Below, one piece after another: positions 53,456-62,005 of a stretch of 64,000 bases of DNA. Numbering within the stretch: position 1 is the stretch's first letter; each line of letters begins with the position of its first letter. Source of the stretch: Ktedonobacter sp. SOSP1-85 (GTDB lineage: Bacteria; Chloroflexota; Ktedonobacteria; Ktedonobacterales; Ktedonobacteraceae); assembly GCF_016587415.1 (NCBI RefSeq), contig NZ_BNJI01000003.1, positions 496,001 to 560,000 on the forward strand. Reading direction: 5' to 3'. Made by a program: the position numbers and the translations under genes. The notes under the pieces were generated by a model. That model made no database searches. It saw only the letters and a list, made by a program, of their open reading frames with translations, and was not told the origin of the DNA.

Positions 53456-53907
53456 GCATGGGGCTGCTCTGAGAAACTTTTCACCAAGAAAACAGGGTGC
53501 TTCGATACCTCACGCTCAAATTCCGCAAGCGAGGAGTCTGCTGTTACATTGAAGTAAGCCAGAACAAAAGATGGAGCTCCGATCAGGCTTCTTTTGAGGA
53601 TGGGAGCTGCTTCCTGAGCACTCACCTCGAATGCAGAGACGCGCTCGGTGTTGCGACCGCGTGTCAGCGTGGCCTCGCCTGCCACGCGCAGATTGCGCAC
53701 CCAGTTGACGACGCCGTAGGGCGCGGTCAACCAGCGCTGGCCATCGTATTCAACGAGCGCTACCGGGATTGTATGAGGCTGCCCGCTTTTGCGCCCACGT
53801 ACCGTGAGCAGGGTCATATTGCCCTTCTTCACACCGGCCCGCAGCAGAAACGTGTTGATGTTGCGGCCCACGCGGAAGAAAAGTGTTGGGCGAAATGTTT
53901 TTGCCAT
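53452..53907 (-). CDS. Deazaflavin (F420)-dependent nitroreductase family protein
   Basis: 151 residues, the usual length of the family. MTLLTVRGRKSGQPHTIPVALVEYDGQRWLTAPYGVVNWVRNLRVAGEATLTRGR is the F420-binding split barrel (Ddn-like, PF04075). It reduces nitro or quinone compounds with reduced F420. Its promoter shares an operator with the TetR gene 200 bases away. The C-terminal end coincides with the end of a MITE-like repeat, so the last residues may be recent. Confidence 0.87.
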   Translation of the reverse strand: MAKTFRPTLFFRVGRNINTFLLRAGVKKGNMTLLTVRGRKSGQPHTIPVALVEYDGQRWLTAPYGVVNWVRNLRVAGEATLTRGRNTERVSAFEVSAQEAAPILKRSLIGAPSFVLAYFNVTADSSLAEFEREVSKHPVFLVKSFSEQPHA

Positions 53908-53938
53908 GAGATGCTACCTTAACTCCTTCTCCATATGT

Positions 53939-53987
53939 GTGTGAATGTTCACTAACGTACTATAGCCAGAGATGGGGAACTTGTCAA
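53939..53987 (-). promoter_or_regulatory. Promoter and TetR-type operator of the deazaflavin reductase gene
   Basis: On the minus strand TTGACA (53987-53982), 17-base spacer, TATAGT (53964-53959), followed by GTTAGTGAACATTCACAC (53956-53939). The layout and bases match the promoter of the TetR gene at 53261-53309. Confidence 0.7.
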
Positions 53988-54007
53988 GGGAGACAGTACA
54001 GCCAATC

Positions 54008-54385
54008 TCACGCACGAATACCATGATCTTCCATGTTGTCACTCAACTGCCAATACTCGATGTTGTTTTGCTCGCAGTACCACTCTCCCCAGGCATGAAT
54101 CTGGTAGACGATTGGCTCCAGGCTTCGCCCTGACTCGGTGAGTGAGTATTCCACCTTTGGGGGAACCTGAGCATAGACCTGCCGGTGAATGATCCCTGCC
54201 TGCTCTAGCTCCCGCAATTGGAGTGTGAGCATTTGTTGGGTCGTCGCAGGAATGAGCCTGCGTAACTCTCCGAAGCGTTTGGTTCCGTTGAGCAAACAAT
54301 AGACAATCTGCAATTTCCATTTTCCCCCAACGATCGAAAGCGTCACTTCGACTGGACACCCCGCCGTTTTCTGCTGCTGTTTCAT
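54008..54385 (-). CDS. HxlR-family winged-helix regulator
   Basis: 125 residues from the ATG at 54385, with AAAGG upstream. CPVEVTLSIVGGKWKLQIVYCLLNGTKRFGELRRLIPATTQQMLTLQLRELEQAGIIHRQVYAQVPPKVEYSLTESGRSLEPIV is the full HxlR domain, including the N-terminal Cys that senses quinones or electrophiles in YodB/HypR. It stands in a redox-flavoured neighbourhood and may regulate the deazaflavin reductase or the membrane protein at 54601. Confidence 0.92.
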   Translation of the reverse strand: MKQQQKTAGCPVEVTLSIVGGKWKLQIVYCLLNGTKRFGELRRLIPATTQQMLTLQLRELEQAGIIHRQVYAQVPPKVEYSLTESGRSLEPIVYQIHAWGEWYCEQNNIEYWQLSDNMEDHGIRA

Positions 54386-54600
54386 GAGATACACCTTTCT
54401 ATAGTATGATTTTCTAGACTACCTCAAATTATTTTGCGTACTTGTTTCTTTCACTGTTATCCGGTATTTTGATTGTAGCAGGATGTGGGAAGCATAACAA
54501 GCGGAGCCAACTTGCGCTGGAGCAAAAAGATCACCTTCTCTCATCCTGAACTAAACTGTCTCTTCTCTCAAGAAGAACAAGCATAGAAAGAACTGGCAGT

Positions 54601-55290
54601 ATGTACAACACCTACCCAGCGAGCTTCACTCGCATGACGCGTCTGTTAGCGGGAGTCAGTATCCTCCCTGCGCTTTTCCTTCCTTTTTATGAGGCCTTTC
54701 TCCATGGCGGACGACGCGCCATGGAGATCAACCCGCGCGCCGCTGCCTATATGGCAGCCCATATGATAGGAGCCTACTGTACCATCCTGGCCGGTTTTGG
54801 GCTGATCGCCATCTACCTGCGCTACCATGAGCGTATGGGCAGGGGCGCGCCCCTCAGCTTGATTCTGGCTCTCTTTGGGCAAATCTCGTATGCGGGCCTC
54901 CTGTTTATTGATGGGTTCTTCAATCCCCTTTTTGCGCATTTTGATCCCGCGCTGCAAACCCAGTTCCATTCACCTGACTTCTTTCAAGCCGTGGCCCAGA
55001 GTCCTCTGCTTCAGAGCTTCGGGATTGCCCTCTATACTCCCTTCCTGATGTCTCTCCTCCTTATCGTTGGCTATGGGTTTCTGGGGATTCTTCTCCTGCT
55101 AAAACGCATCTTCCCCTGGCCTATTGGGGTGCTGTTTCTCGTCGGTGGGGTGATTCTGGGCATTGACTTGATGGTGCCGATGTGGGTCGAGATAGCCGGG
55201 TATGCGGCTGAAGGGTTGGCAATTGCCTGGAGCGCTTTGCTCATCTTGCGCGAGAGCCAACCCATTGCTCATGCTGAGTCTGTTGCATAA
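54601..55290 (+). CDS. Multi-pass membrane protein of unknown function
   Basis: 229 residues, about six hydrophobic segments (TRLLAGVSILPALFLPFYEAF, AYCTILAGFGLIAIYL, LSLILALFGQISYAGLLFIDGFF, FLMSLLLIVGYGFLGILLLL, WPIGVLFLVGGVILGIDL, IAGYAAEGLAIAWSALLIL). No recognised family. Divergent from the HxlR gene (215 bases apart) and 57 bases upstream of a methyltransferase gene in the same direction, so a possible two-gene unit. Confidence 0.75.
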   Translation: MYNTYPASFTRMTRLLAGVSILPALFLPFYEAFLHGGRRAMEINPRAAAYMAAHMIGAYCTILAGFGLIAIYLRYHERMGRGAPLSLILALFGQISYAGLLFIDGFFNPLFAHFDPALQTQFHSPDFFQAVAQSPLLQSFGIALYTPFLMSLLLIVGYGFLGILLLLKRIFPWPIGVLFLVGGVILGIDLMVPMWVEIAGYAAEGLAIAWSALLILRESQPIAHAESVA

Positions 55291-55347
55291 AGGCTGAGGT
55301 CAGAATGTCTTAGCGAATGTCTCTGAAACCTGAAAGGAGCAAGATCT

Positions 55348-56040
55348 ATGCAATCATTCACCCATCACCATAAGGAATCGAGCGAAGCGTCGTCTAAAGC
55401 GACACAAGGACATGTCATTGATTTGGGCTGGCGTTACGATCTGATGCTGTGGTGGCAAAATATCCTGTCGCGTGGTAAGTGGCAGGAACTTCAGCAACAC
55501 ATCGCCGACTTGGCCCAGTTTCAACCAGGAGAGACTGTGCTGGATGTCGGGTGCGGCACCGGGACACTGGCAATCATCGCGAAGCAACATGTGGGTGTGG
55601 CGGGCCAGGTATCTGGCATTGACCCCGGGCTGAAGCAGATCACGCGCGCACGCTCCAAGGCGGAGAGAGCGGGCCTCTCTATTGACTTCCAGGTTGGCGT
55701 GATCGAACAGCTTGCTTTCGCCGACCAGTCGTTGGATATCGTTTTGAGTACCTTTATGATGCACGTTATGCCTGATGATCTCAAGCGTCAAGGGCTCGCT
55801 GAAATAGCCCGCGTGCTCAAACCGGAAGGGCGTCTGCTGGTGGTCGATTTCAGGCGCCCGCAGGAGCATGAGGAGCAGTCTGAGCGGCCTGTCCATACAG
55901 GTCCCTGGCAGAGTGGAGTTCAAGATCAGCCTGCCTTGATGCAAGAAGCAGGATTCTTGCAGATAGAAAGCGGGGAGATCGAAACTGGGACGACAAAGCT
56001 GCCCGAAGTCGGTTTTGTCAGAGCGCAAAAAAATCAATAG
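55348..56040 (+). CDS. Class I SAM-dependent methyltransferase (UbiE-like)
   Basis: 230 residues. Motif I VLDVGCGTGTLAI at about 68-80, GIDPGLKQITRARSKAERAG, AFADQSLDIVLSTFMMHVMPDDLKRQGLAEIARVLKPEGRLLVVDF. These match ubiquinone/menaquinone or small-molecule methyltransferases. The C-terminal 40 residues are diverged. The start follows GAAAGGAGC. Cytoplasmic; substrate unknown. Confidence 0.9.
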   Translation: MQSFTHHHKESSEASSKATQGHVIDLGWRYDLMLWWQNILSRGKWQELQQHIADLAQFQPGETVLDVGCGTGTLAIIAKQHVGVAGQVSGIDPGLKQITRARSKAERAGLSIDFQVGVIEQLAFADQSLDIVLSTFMMHVMPDDLKRQGLAEIARVLKPEGRLLVVDFRRPQEHEEQSERPVHTGPWQSGVQDQPALMQEAGFLQIESGEIETGTTKLPEVGFVRAQKNQ

Positions 56041-56545
56041 TCTGTTTCTTAAGGAGTGTTTCATGAAAGCAGTACGTCTCGTCTCATTGGTCACGCGGGT
56101 AGCCTTTCCCGATGTTTTTTTGCCATCACCACGGTGTACATAGGCCACTGAAATGCCAGAGAAGTGGGGGTATGAGCCAGCAATCATTTTCCCCGCTAAG
56201 GATCTGTGAGTCTGAGAATGGACTGAAAATATCCCGCTAAGCCTGTGTTCTACGAATATATCCGATCCTCATGAAAACTCTGCCTTTAGTGTCTCTTACT
56301 CATCTCATCGTGCAGAAATTGACACTTTGATTATGGCACATTTTTTGAGACTCCTTAACGAGAAGGCTCACGCTCGCGAAGGTGATAGATTCCTGTGCAG
56401 GAAAAGCAGAGCAGAAAGGGTTAAAAAACGGTCGATAATGAGATATTTTCTCTCTCCTTCTCAAGCTCAAGATTTTTTCTTCTGGCAAATCTTCATGCAC
56501 ATTTCCGAGAGAGATGTTGGACACCCTCATTCTTTCCCAGGTTTC
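56041..56545. other. 505-base gap with a vestigial gene start
   Basis: At 56063-56143 a 26-residue frame begins MKAVRLVSLVTRVAFPDV directly after AAGGAGTGTTTC, which looks like the first residues of a zinc-type alcohol dehydrogenase or quinone oxidoreductase whose body is lost. An 89-codon minus-strand frame (56569-56300) owes its start to the inverted repeat at 56546-56611 and shows no family features; I do not call it. Confidence 0.4.
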
Positions 56546-56611
56546 CCTCTTGACACAATGAGTGATCACTCATTATAATACATGTGAGTGATCACTCATT
56601 GTGTCAAGAGG
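56546..56611 (+). promoter_or_regulatory. TetR promoter inside a 27-bp inverted repeat with two operator copies
   Basis: Arms 56546-56572 and 56585-56611 are exact inverse copies with a 12-base centre. Each arm holds TTGACA and the dyad TGAGTGATCACTCA. For the plus strand TTGACA (56550-56555) and TATAAT (56574-56579) flank the first operator, 18-base spacer; the second operator covers 56585-56598. The mirror image gives a possible minus-strand promoter. Classic layout for tight autorepression by the TetR product. Confidence 0.8.
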
Positions 56612-56623
56612 AAGGACAGTGCA

Positions 56624-57262
56624 ATGAATACCCGTCAACAACTTATCGAAGCCACCGCCCAGGTGATCAACGCCAGGGGATTAATGGGCGCCACAACACG
56701 CGAAATTGCCCGGGCCGCCCATTGTGCCGAGGGAACACTGTATACCCATTTTGCCAATAAAGAAGAATTGTTTATGAGCGCCTTAATCGCTCCTCTGCCC
56801 AATTTCGTGGCGGTCCTTGAAAAACAGCTCTCACGTGTGGGAGAGGGTGAGGTACAGGACAATTTGACTCGTATTGCTCATGCAGCTATTACATATTATC
56901 TGCATGTCATCCCTCTGGCCTCGGCTTTCTTTGCAGACCATAGTTTGCTCGAACGCTATCGCGCCAAAATGCACGAACTCGATACCGGGCCGCAGCGTAT
57001 CATCGCCCGCGTCACCGCATATATCCAGGCCGAACAGCGCTTTGGGCGCATCAGCAAACAGATCGATGCGCAGGCAGCAGCGCTACTCTTAATTGGCCCC
57101 TGCCTCCAGTACGCCTACATGCGCAGTTTCCTTGGCAGCGAACCCTTGGCAACGTCCGAACAGGACCTGGTCGCTGATCTGGTGAAAGCCGCGATGCAGG
57201 GCTTCTCGACTGCTACCACGACTCGACTTTCGTCTGATGTGTGGAGAGGAGAACGAATATGA
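56624..57262 (+). CDS. TetR-family transcriptional regulator
   Basis: 212 residues from the ATG at 56624 (GAGGAAGGA upstream); an earlier GTG frame only exists through the operator sequence. HTH at 18-42: GATTREIARAAHCAEGTLYTHFANKEELFMSAL. The ligand domain has VQDNLTRIAHAAITYYLHVIPLASAFFADHSLLERYRAKMHELDTGPQRI. It overlaps the SDR gene by 4 bases. It is a paralogue of the regulator at 52655. Its operators are at 56557-56574 and 56585-56598, and a degenerate one at 58017-58032 precedes the thioredoxin-reductase-like gene. Confidence 0.92.
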   Translation: MNTRQQLIEATAQVINARGLMGATTREIARAAHCAEGTLYTHFANKEELFMSALIAPLPNFVAVLEKQLSRVGEGEVQDNLTRIAHAAITYYLHVIPLASAFFADHSLLERYRAKMHELDTGPQRIIARVTAYIQAEQRFGRISKQIDAQAAALLLIGPCLQYAYMRSFLGSEPLATSEQDLVADLVKAAMQGFSTATTTRLSSDVWRGERI

Positions 57263-58020
57263 CAGTAACAAAGAAAGTTGCACTTGTTGCAGGTGGTGGA
57301 CGTGGTATTGGTGCTGCTGCCGCACGGCTGCTGGCCGAACAAGGCGCACGGGTTGTCGTCGCCTATCAGCGCAATACTCAGGCAGCCGGGCAGCTTGTCG
57401 CTGCTATTCAAGCTACAGGTGGTGAGGCGCTGGCTCTCCAGGCGGATGTGCGTGATGAAGTACTGGTTGAACAGACCCACGCAGCCTATGGCTCCATTGA
57501 TATCCTGGTGAGTAATGCTCCGGCAAATGCCCGCCCCAGGTCACTGCTCACAATGAACTGGGAAGAGTTTCTTCAACCAGTTGCCGACAAACTCAAGGCA
57601 GCTTTCACCTTGACCAAGGCTGTTATCCCGGCTATGAGGGAGAAACACTGGGGACGCCTGGTATTCACAGCCAGTAACCTCGGCAAGCACCCTGGTTTTC
57701 CAGGAGCCAGTGCGATCAGCACAGGCAAGGCTGCGTTGATTGCCTTCACGAAATATGCCGCCCAAGAGTTCGGAGCAGATGGGATTACTGCCAACGCGGT
57801 TGCCCCTGGCATGGTCGAAACCGATCTAAGTCTCCAGGTTCCTGCATCCTTGCGTCAGCAAATCATCGCTCAGAGGCCCCTGCGACGCCAGGCCTCACCA
57901 GAAGATATCGCGCGTCATTGTGTTCCTGGCCAGCCAGGAGAGCGGCTTCATAACGGGCAGTTGTCTGCCTGTCAGTGGCGGGATGGCCATGGACTGATGC
58001 TTTTTTTTGCGAGGGAATGA
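57259..58020 (+). pseudogene. Short-chain dehydrogenase/reductase, C-terminus shifted out of frame
   Basis: The start at 57259 overlaps the TetR stop. SDR motifs are intact up to residue 220: VAGGGRGIGAAAARLLAEQGARVVV, ILVSNAPANARP (in place of NNAG), Ser and a degraded YxxxK (SAISTGKAALIAF lacks the usual Tyr), VAPGMVETDL. After EDIAR at about 57918 the frame goes wrong (HCVPGQPGER to 58020), while the next frame reads IVFLASQESGFITGSCLPVSGGMAMD and stops at 57997, the proper family end. One event (+1 or -2) explains it. Missing catalytic Tyr and the shift both suggest loss of normal function. Confidence 0.75.
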
Positions 58021-58032
58021 GTGAGTGCTCAT
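58017..58032 (+). promoter_or_regulatory. Degenerate TetR operator upstream of the thioredoxin-reductase-like gene
   Basis: ATGAGTGAGTGCTCAT matches 13 of 16 bases of the operator dyad at 56558-56573. It lies 80 bases before the start at 58113, and TTGCTC and TATATC follow at about 58051-58067. Confidence 0.45.
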
Positions 58033-58112
58033 TTCAAATCTTATGACCACTTGCTCATTATATCCTCTCGAGACGAGTTACTTCCGCCTCACAGGAGGAA
58101 AAGGAATCACTC

Positions 58113-59048
58113 ATGGAGAATCACGTGGTCATTATCGGCTCAGGCCCGGCAGGATTGACGGCTGCCCTCTACGCCGGACGTTCCAAACTCAATCCGTTGC
58201 TTGTGCGCGGTGAACTGCCAGGCGGGCTGCTCGCGACGACCGACTCGGTCGAAAATTTTCCTGGCTTCCCAGAAGAGGTCGGTGGGGTCGAACTGGCGCT
58301 CCGCATGGAAGAGCAGGCCGCGCGCTTCGGGGCTCGTTTCCTCGAAACGATGATTACCCGTGTCGATCTCTCGCGGCAGCCATTCCGCCTGACGACAAGC
58401 GAGGGCGAGCAGATCGCAGCACAGACCCTGATCATCGCGATAGGGGCCAGTCCACGCAAGTTAGGCATTCCGGGCGAGGAGGAGTTTACCAATCGCGGCG
58501 TACATTATTGCGCCAATTGTGACGGAATCGCCTTCGAAGGCAAGCGCTTGGTCGCCATTGGTGGGGGCAATAGTGCCCTGGATGAAGGGCTTTTCCTTAC
58601 ACGCTACGTCTCTGAGCTGGTTCTTGTTCATCGACGGAATGAACTTCGGGCCGATCCCATCCTGCAAGAGCGTGCGCTGGCCAATCCCAAAATGCGCTTC
58701 CTCTTCAACACGACGGTTCGTTCCATTGAGGGCGACGAAGTAGTAACGGGCGTCCGCCTCATGGATCTCCACAGTGGGCAGGAAGAGTTTTTGCCAACCG
58801 ATGGGGTGTTTATCTACATCGGGCATGAGCCAAACACTGCGCTGTTTCGTGGCCAACTCGATCTCGATCCTGCTGGCTACATTCGTGCCGACATCTCGAC
58901 ACGCACAAGCGTACCTGGCGTGTTTGCCGCTGGCGATGTCGCTGATCCACGCTATCGCCAGGCCATTACCGCCGCTGGCGACGGTTGCCGCGCTGCAATG
59001 GAGGCAGCGCGTTTCCTCGCCGATTTGCCGGCAAAGGCGCTTGTGTAG
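58113..59048 (+). CDS. trxB: Thioredoxin reductase-like FAD/NAD(P) oxidoreductase
   Basis: 311 residues, start after AGGAGGAAAAGG. FAD motif VVIIGSGPAGLTAALYAGRS, redox-active disulphide C133-A-N-C136 in HYCANCDG, NADPH motif VAIGGGNSALDEGLFLT, C-terminal FAD motif VPGVFAAGDVADPRYRQAITAAGDG. Normal TrxB length and layout (the usual CATC reads CANC). It passes electrons from NADPH to thioredoxin or to the peroxiredoxin encoded next. Probably under the TetR upstream, given the degenerate operator. Confidence 0.92.
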   Translation: MENHVVIIGSGPAGLTAALYAGRSKLNPLLVRGELPGGLLATTDSVENFPGFPEEVGGVELALRMEEQAARFGARFLETMITRVDLSRQPFRLTTSEGEQIAAQTLIIAIGASPRKLGIPGEEEFTNRGVHYCANCDGIAFEGKRLVAIGGGNSALDEGLFLTRYVSELVLVHRRNELRADPILQERALANPKMRFLFNTTVRSIEGDEVVTGVRLMDLHSGQEEFLPTDGVFIYIGHEPNTALFRGQLDLDPAGYIRADISTRTSVPGVFAAGDVADPRYRQAITAAGDGCRAAMEAARFLADLPAKALV

Positions 59049-59118
59049 TTTCTTTTTTGTCTTTTGTCTGTTTTATTGTTGACCCTAGATCACACATTCC
59101 AAGAAAGAGGTTCTCACT

Positions 59119-59613
59119 ATGGCAGATTCTTCTCAGACACTCGAAAAGCCCATTGAGATCGGGGCCGCCGCGCCAGATTTTACGCTGGAAGCAACGACTG
59201 GCAGCGTGCATCTCGCTGATTTTCGTAACAAAGAAAACGTCGTGCTCTTCTTCATTCGCGAATATTCATGCCCGCAATGCCAGCGCCATGCTTCAAATCT
59301 CTCGAAAATAGCAGATGAACTCAAGGCACTGGATACAGAGGTCCTCATCATCGGTAGTGGAACGCCTGCTGACGCAGCCAACTATGCGCGCAAGCTGCGC
59401 TTGCGCATCCCTGTGCTCGCGGATGCCCAGCGGAGCGTCTATCACCAATACGGCTTGCGTAAGGGAATGCTGGCGGTACTCTACGTCCAGCGCAGCGCGA
59501 CGGTGCTGATCGACAAAACCGGGATTGTTCGCTACATCGAGCACTCGACCAATCCCAATGCCTCCTTCAATCCCGGCGAACTGCTCGCTGAGATACGCAA
59601 GGTGCAGAAGTAG
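59119..59613 (+). CDS. Peroxiredoxin (AhpC/TSA, redoxin family)
   Basis: 164 residues. IEIGAAAPDFTLEATTGSVHLADFRNKENVVLFFIREYSCPQCQRHASNL contains a CxxC pair C51/C54 with C51 as likely peroxidatic Cys; this CPQC form resembles BCP/PrxQ or AhpC-like thioredoxin-fold proteins. VLADAQRSVYHQYGLRKG is the second family block. Predicted to reduce peroxides using the adjacent reductase. 70 bases downstream of the reductase, likely same operon. Confidence 0.9.
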   Translation: MADSSQTLEKPIEIGAAAPDFTLEATTGSVHLADFRNKENVVLFFIREYSCPQCQRHASNLSKIADELKALDTEVLIIGSGTPADAANYARKLRLRIPVLADAQRSVYHQYGLRKGMLAVLYVQRSATVLIDKTGIVRYIEHSTNPNASFNPGELLAEIRKVQK

Positions 59614-59617
59614 AGAG

Positions 59618-60133
59618 ATGTTCATTTCAGATCATCATCCAGACGAGAAGTCGTCGCTCCACTTAGGCGGGGCAGACATCACCGTGAAGTTGTCCGGAAG
59701 AGAGACCAATGGGGCGTTTTCGCTGATCGAAACCATTCTGGATCCTGGCCGTCTCTCTCCCTTCATCTGCACACATCAACCGATGAGTATGTGATCGTGC
59801 TGGAAGGCTGCATCGGCCTGCTGATTGGCGATCAGATTATCCGGGAGCGTGCAGGGGACACCATCGTCAAACCGCGGAGCATCGTGCATTCCTTCTGGAA
59901 TGAGGAAAAACAGCGAGCCAGAGTGATCGAGATTATGGCTCCTGCGGGCCTGGAGCAGTTCTTTGTCGAGCTGGCCGATCTCCTTCACAAGGGCGCCTTT
60001 GAGCAGATCGCGGCCCTGGAACAGCGCTATGATACCGTCCATGTGCCAGAGCGAGTTGAAGAACTCATCATGACCTATCACATCGGGCTGATAGGCAAGA
60101 AACAGAAGAACCTGGAGAAGAAAGGATATCACA
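59618..60133 (+). pseudogene. Cupin-domain protein broken by a CT-repeat frameshift
   Basis: It starts 4 bases after the peroxiredoxin stop (ATG at 59618). The first frame gives MFISDHHPDEKSSLHLGGAD and LIETILDPGRL and then stops at 59794. The continuing frame is LHLHTSTDEYVIVLEGCIGLLIGDQIIRERAGDTIVKPRSIVHSFWNE, the two cupin motifs with metal-binding His and Glu. Removing one CT from the CTCTCT run at about 59752-59757 joins them. The second frame then has no stop before the next gene, so a further lesion near 60090 is possible. A phase-variable repeat is conceivable but three CT units is short for that. Confidence 0.72.
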
Positions 60134-60898
60134 ATGAATATTCGAGAGAAAGTGGTCATGATTACCGGAGCTTCTCAAGGCATCGGTCTTGCCACAGCCA
60201 GGCTTTTTGCACAGAGAGGTGCCAAAGTAGCGCTGGTTGCGCGCTCTGCCGAAACACTCCAGCACATCGAGGCCGAGTGGCAAGCTCAAGGGTTAGAGGT
60301 TCGGGCGTTCCCTGCCGATCTTCGCGATGCAGAAGCCATTCGAAGCGTCGTGAACGCCATTGTGCAAACCTACGGGCGAGTTGATCTGCTCATCAATAAC
60401 GCCGGGCAGGGCATCTCGGGCGCTATTGCCGATCTCGACAGCCAGATCTATCAGCACGTTTTTGCACTGAACGTGGTGGGTCCGCTTCTGATGATGCAGG
60501 CGGTGATCCCCATGATGCGTAAGATCAAGGGAGGACTCATCATCAATATCAGCTCGATGGTTTCAGCCTTCCGATTACCTGGAAATGGGGGCTATGCCTC
60601 AACCAAAGCAGCACTCAACAAACTCTCCGAAATCGCGCGGGTCGAGCTAGCCCCGAAGAACATTCGGTTGGTCGTCGTCTACCCCGGTCAAACTACGACC
60701 AACTTTGGGCAGCATGTGCTAGGCGACCCCGCTGCACGTCTGGCCGGGATGGGACAAGGGCAACCTGATGGAGCGGATAATCCAGAGCAGGTGGCCGAAA
60801 AGATCCTCTGGGCAGCCGAGCAAGAGCCTGAAGAGGTCTATATGCATGAGGAATGGCTGGCGCCAGTCTCAACTCTGACACCTCTCGGTCAAGAGTGA
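60134..60898 (+). CDS. Short-chain dehydrogenase/reductase
   Basis: 254 residues, intact, start after AGAAAGGAT. Motifs: VMITGASQGIGLATARLFAQRGAKVALVAR, LLINNAGQG, catalytic Ser in INISSMVSAFRLPGNGGYASTKAALNKLSE with YxxxK, VVYPGQTTTNFG. NAD(P)-dependent oxidoreductase of unknown substrate. Last gene of the apparent TetR-controlled redox run. Confidence 0.9.
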   Translation: MNIREKVVMITGASQGIGLATARLFAQRGAKVALVARSAETLQHIEAEWQAQGLEVRAFPADLRDAEAIRSVVNAIVQTYGRVDLLINNAGQGISGAIADLDSQIYQHVFALNVVGPLLMMQAVIPMMRKIKGGLIINISSMVSAFRLPGNGGYASTKAALNKLSEIARVELAPKNIRLVVVYPGQTTTNFGQHVLGDPAARLAGMGQGQPDGADNPEQVAEKILWAAEQEPEEVYMHEEWLAPVSTLTPLGQE

Positions 60899-61122
60899 AG
60901 GCGGCTGTTTGCCTATCCTCCACGGAATGAGCATCGCTCGTAGGGGCAGACTCGACAGATCAGCATGGAAACTGCTACCTCCTGCCCCACCTTGCAAGGG
61001 ATGCTCGCTCCGCAGCATGTCCTCGAAACTCTTGAGGGAGTATCTCTCCTATCATAAGTGAAACTCATCTGTTTATAGCAAGAAACGAACGATTTTGAGA
61101 CGACCTATCAATGGGTTTCTGT
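60899..61122. other. Spacer with probable right end of the two-gene transposon
   Basis: 224 bases without a gene. The last 50 (from about 61075, containing AATGGG and ACCCGGC motifs) should hold the end of the element, since the ATPase stop lies at 61123. Exact inverted ends could not be paired with certainty. Confidence 0.35.
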
Positions 61123-62005
61123 TCAACCCGGCCCAATGATGAGATTCTGACGTGCGGTCTCCACCACTTCTTTCGTCACGATCTGAATCTGCTTGGCGAC
61201 TAATACATGCTCCACTTGTAACATGAGGCGTTCGATTAAGCGAATATTTCCTCTGGTAATACGCAGAATCGCAGCAACCGCTTCTTTGTCCGTGAAATCA
61301 TCGGAAGTCGCCTTGACCCAATGACTCCAGCGCTTTTCCAGAAAATCACGCGTCTCGTCGTCGGAGAGCGGTTCCATCTCGTGAGCGAAGCCGACCCGTG
61401 AATAGAGTTGTGGGGCGCGCATCAGCCGTTTTTCCAAACCAGGCATACCGAGTAACACCAGGCCGAACTCCCCTCGATCCGCTAGGTTCCGAATGAGCTC
61501 CAATCCCGCGTCCTTGACGCCTATTCGTTTCATCGACGATCAACAGCTCAATTAGATGCGAAAAGCGACGTGTAACCAGGAACTCTTCTGTGCCCTGGTG
61601 GCGCTGATTGGCTGCCTCCACGAGATAGGAAAACGCCGCAAACAACGTGAGCACCTCTTTTTCGAGGCGTGCGACCGAGGCAGAGACCGGAGGGGTATAG
61701 AAGACCGTTCGGCACTCTTGGATGGAAGCTTCCAGAGGAGCAGAAGCGAAGGTAAACGGCCTGTAGGGATACATCCCATCCATCGAACTCCGTCCCGTAA
61801 AGGTGATCAAGGATTCTGGCAAGAACGGTTTGAACCGGCTCCATTGGGCATACTGTTTGGCGGACTCGGTTTTGCCTGTACCAGGAGGACCGTATCCCAA
61901 GCCGACCACACGAGCACGCCGACAGGCATCGCACATCTCACCGAAACGACGAGAGCTTTTCGTCGCCACAAAGCTTTGAGGATTCCTCCCATCCTGGTTA
62001 GTCAT
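61123..62005 (-). pseudogene. Transposition AAA ATPase (TniB/TnsC-like), frameshifted
   Basis: The start at 62005 overlaps the transposase stop (ATGACTAA). First part: VVGLGYGPPGTGKTESAKQYA (Walker A), FSHLIELLIVDE (Walker B), then TNRRQGRG and loss of frame. The other frame continues KDAGLELIRNLADRGEFGLVLLGMPGLEKRLMRAPQLYSRVGF to the stop at 61123. Dropping one base at 61518 restores DETNRLKDAGLELI, so a single insertion explains it. TniB-like ATPases activate the DDE transposase and choose targets. Either a dead copy, a reference error or, less likely, programmed frameshifting. Confidence 0.8.

Noticed and set aside
56300..56569. 89-codon minus-strand frame starting at the inverted repeat
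   Set aside because: Its start is created by the mirrored operator sequence, its composition is not protein-like, and no family motif is present.
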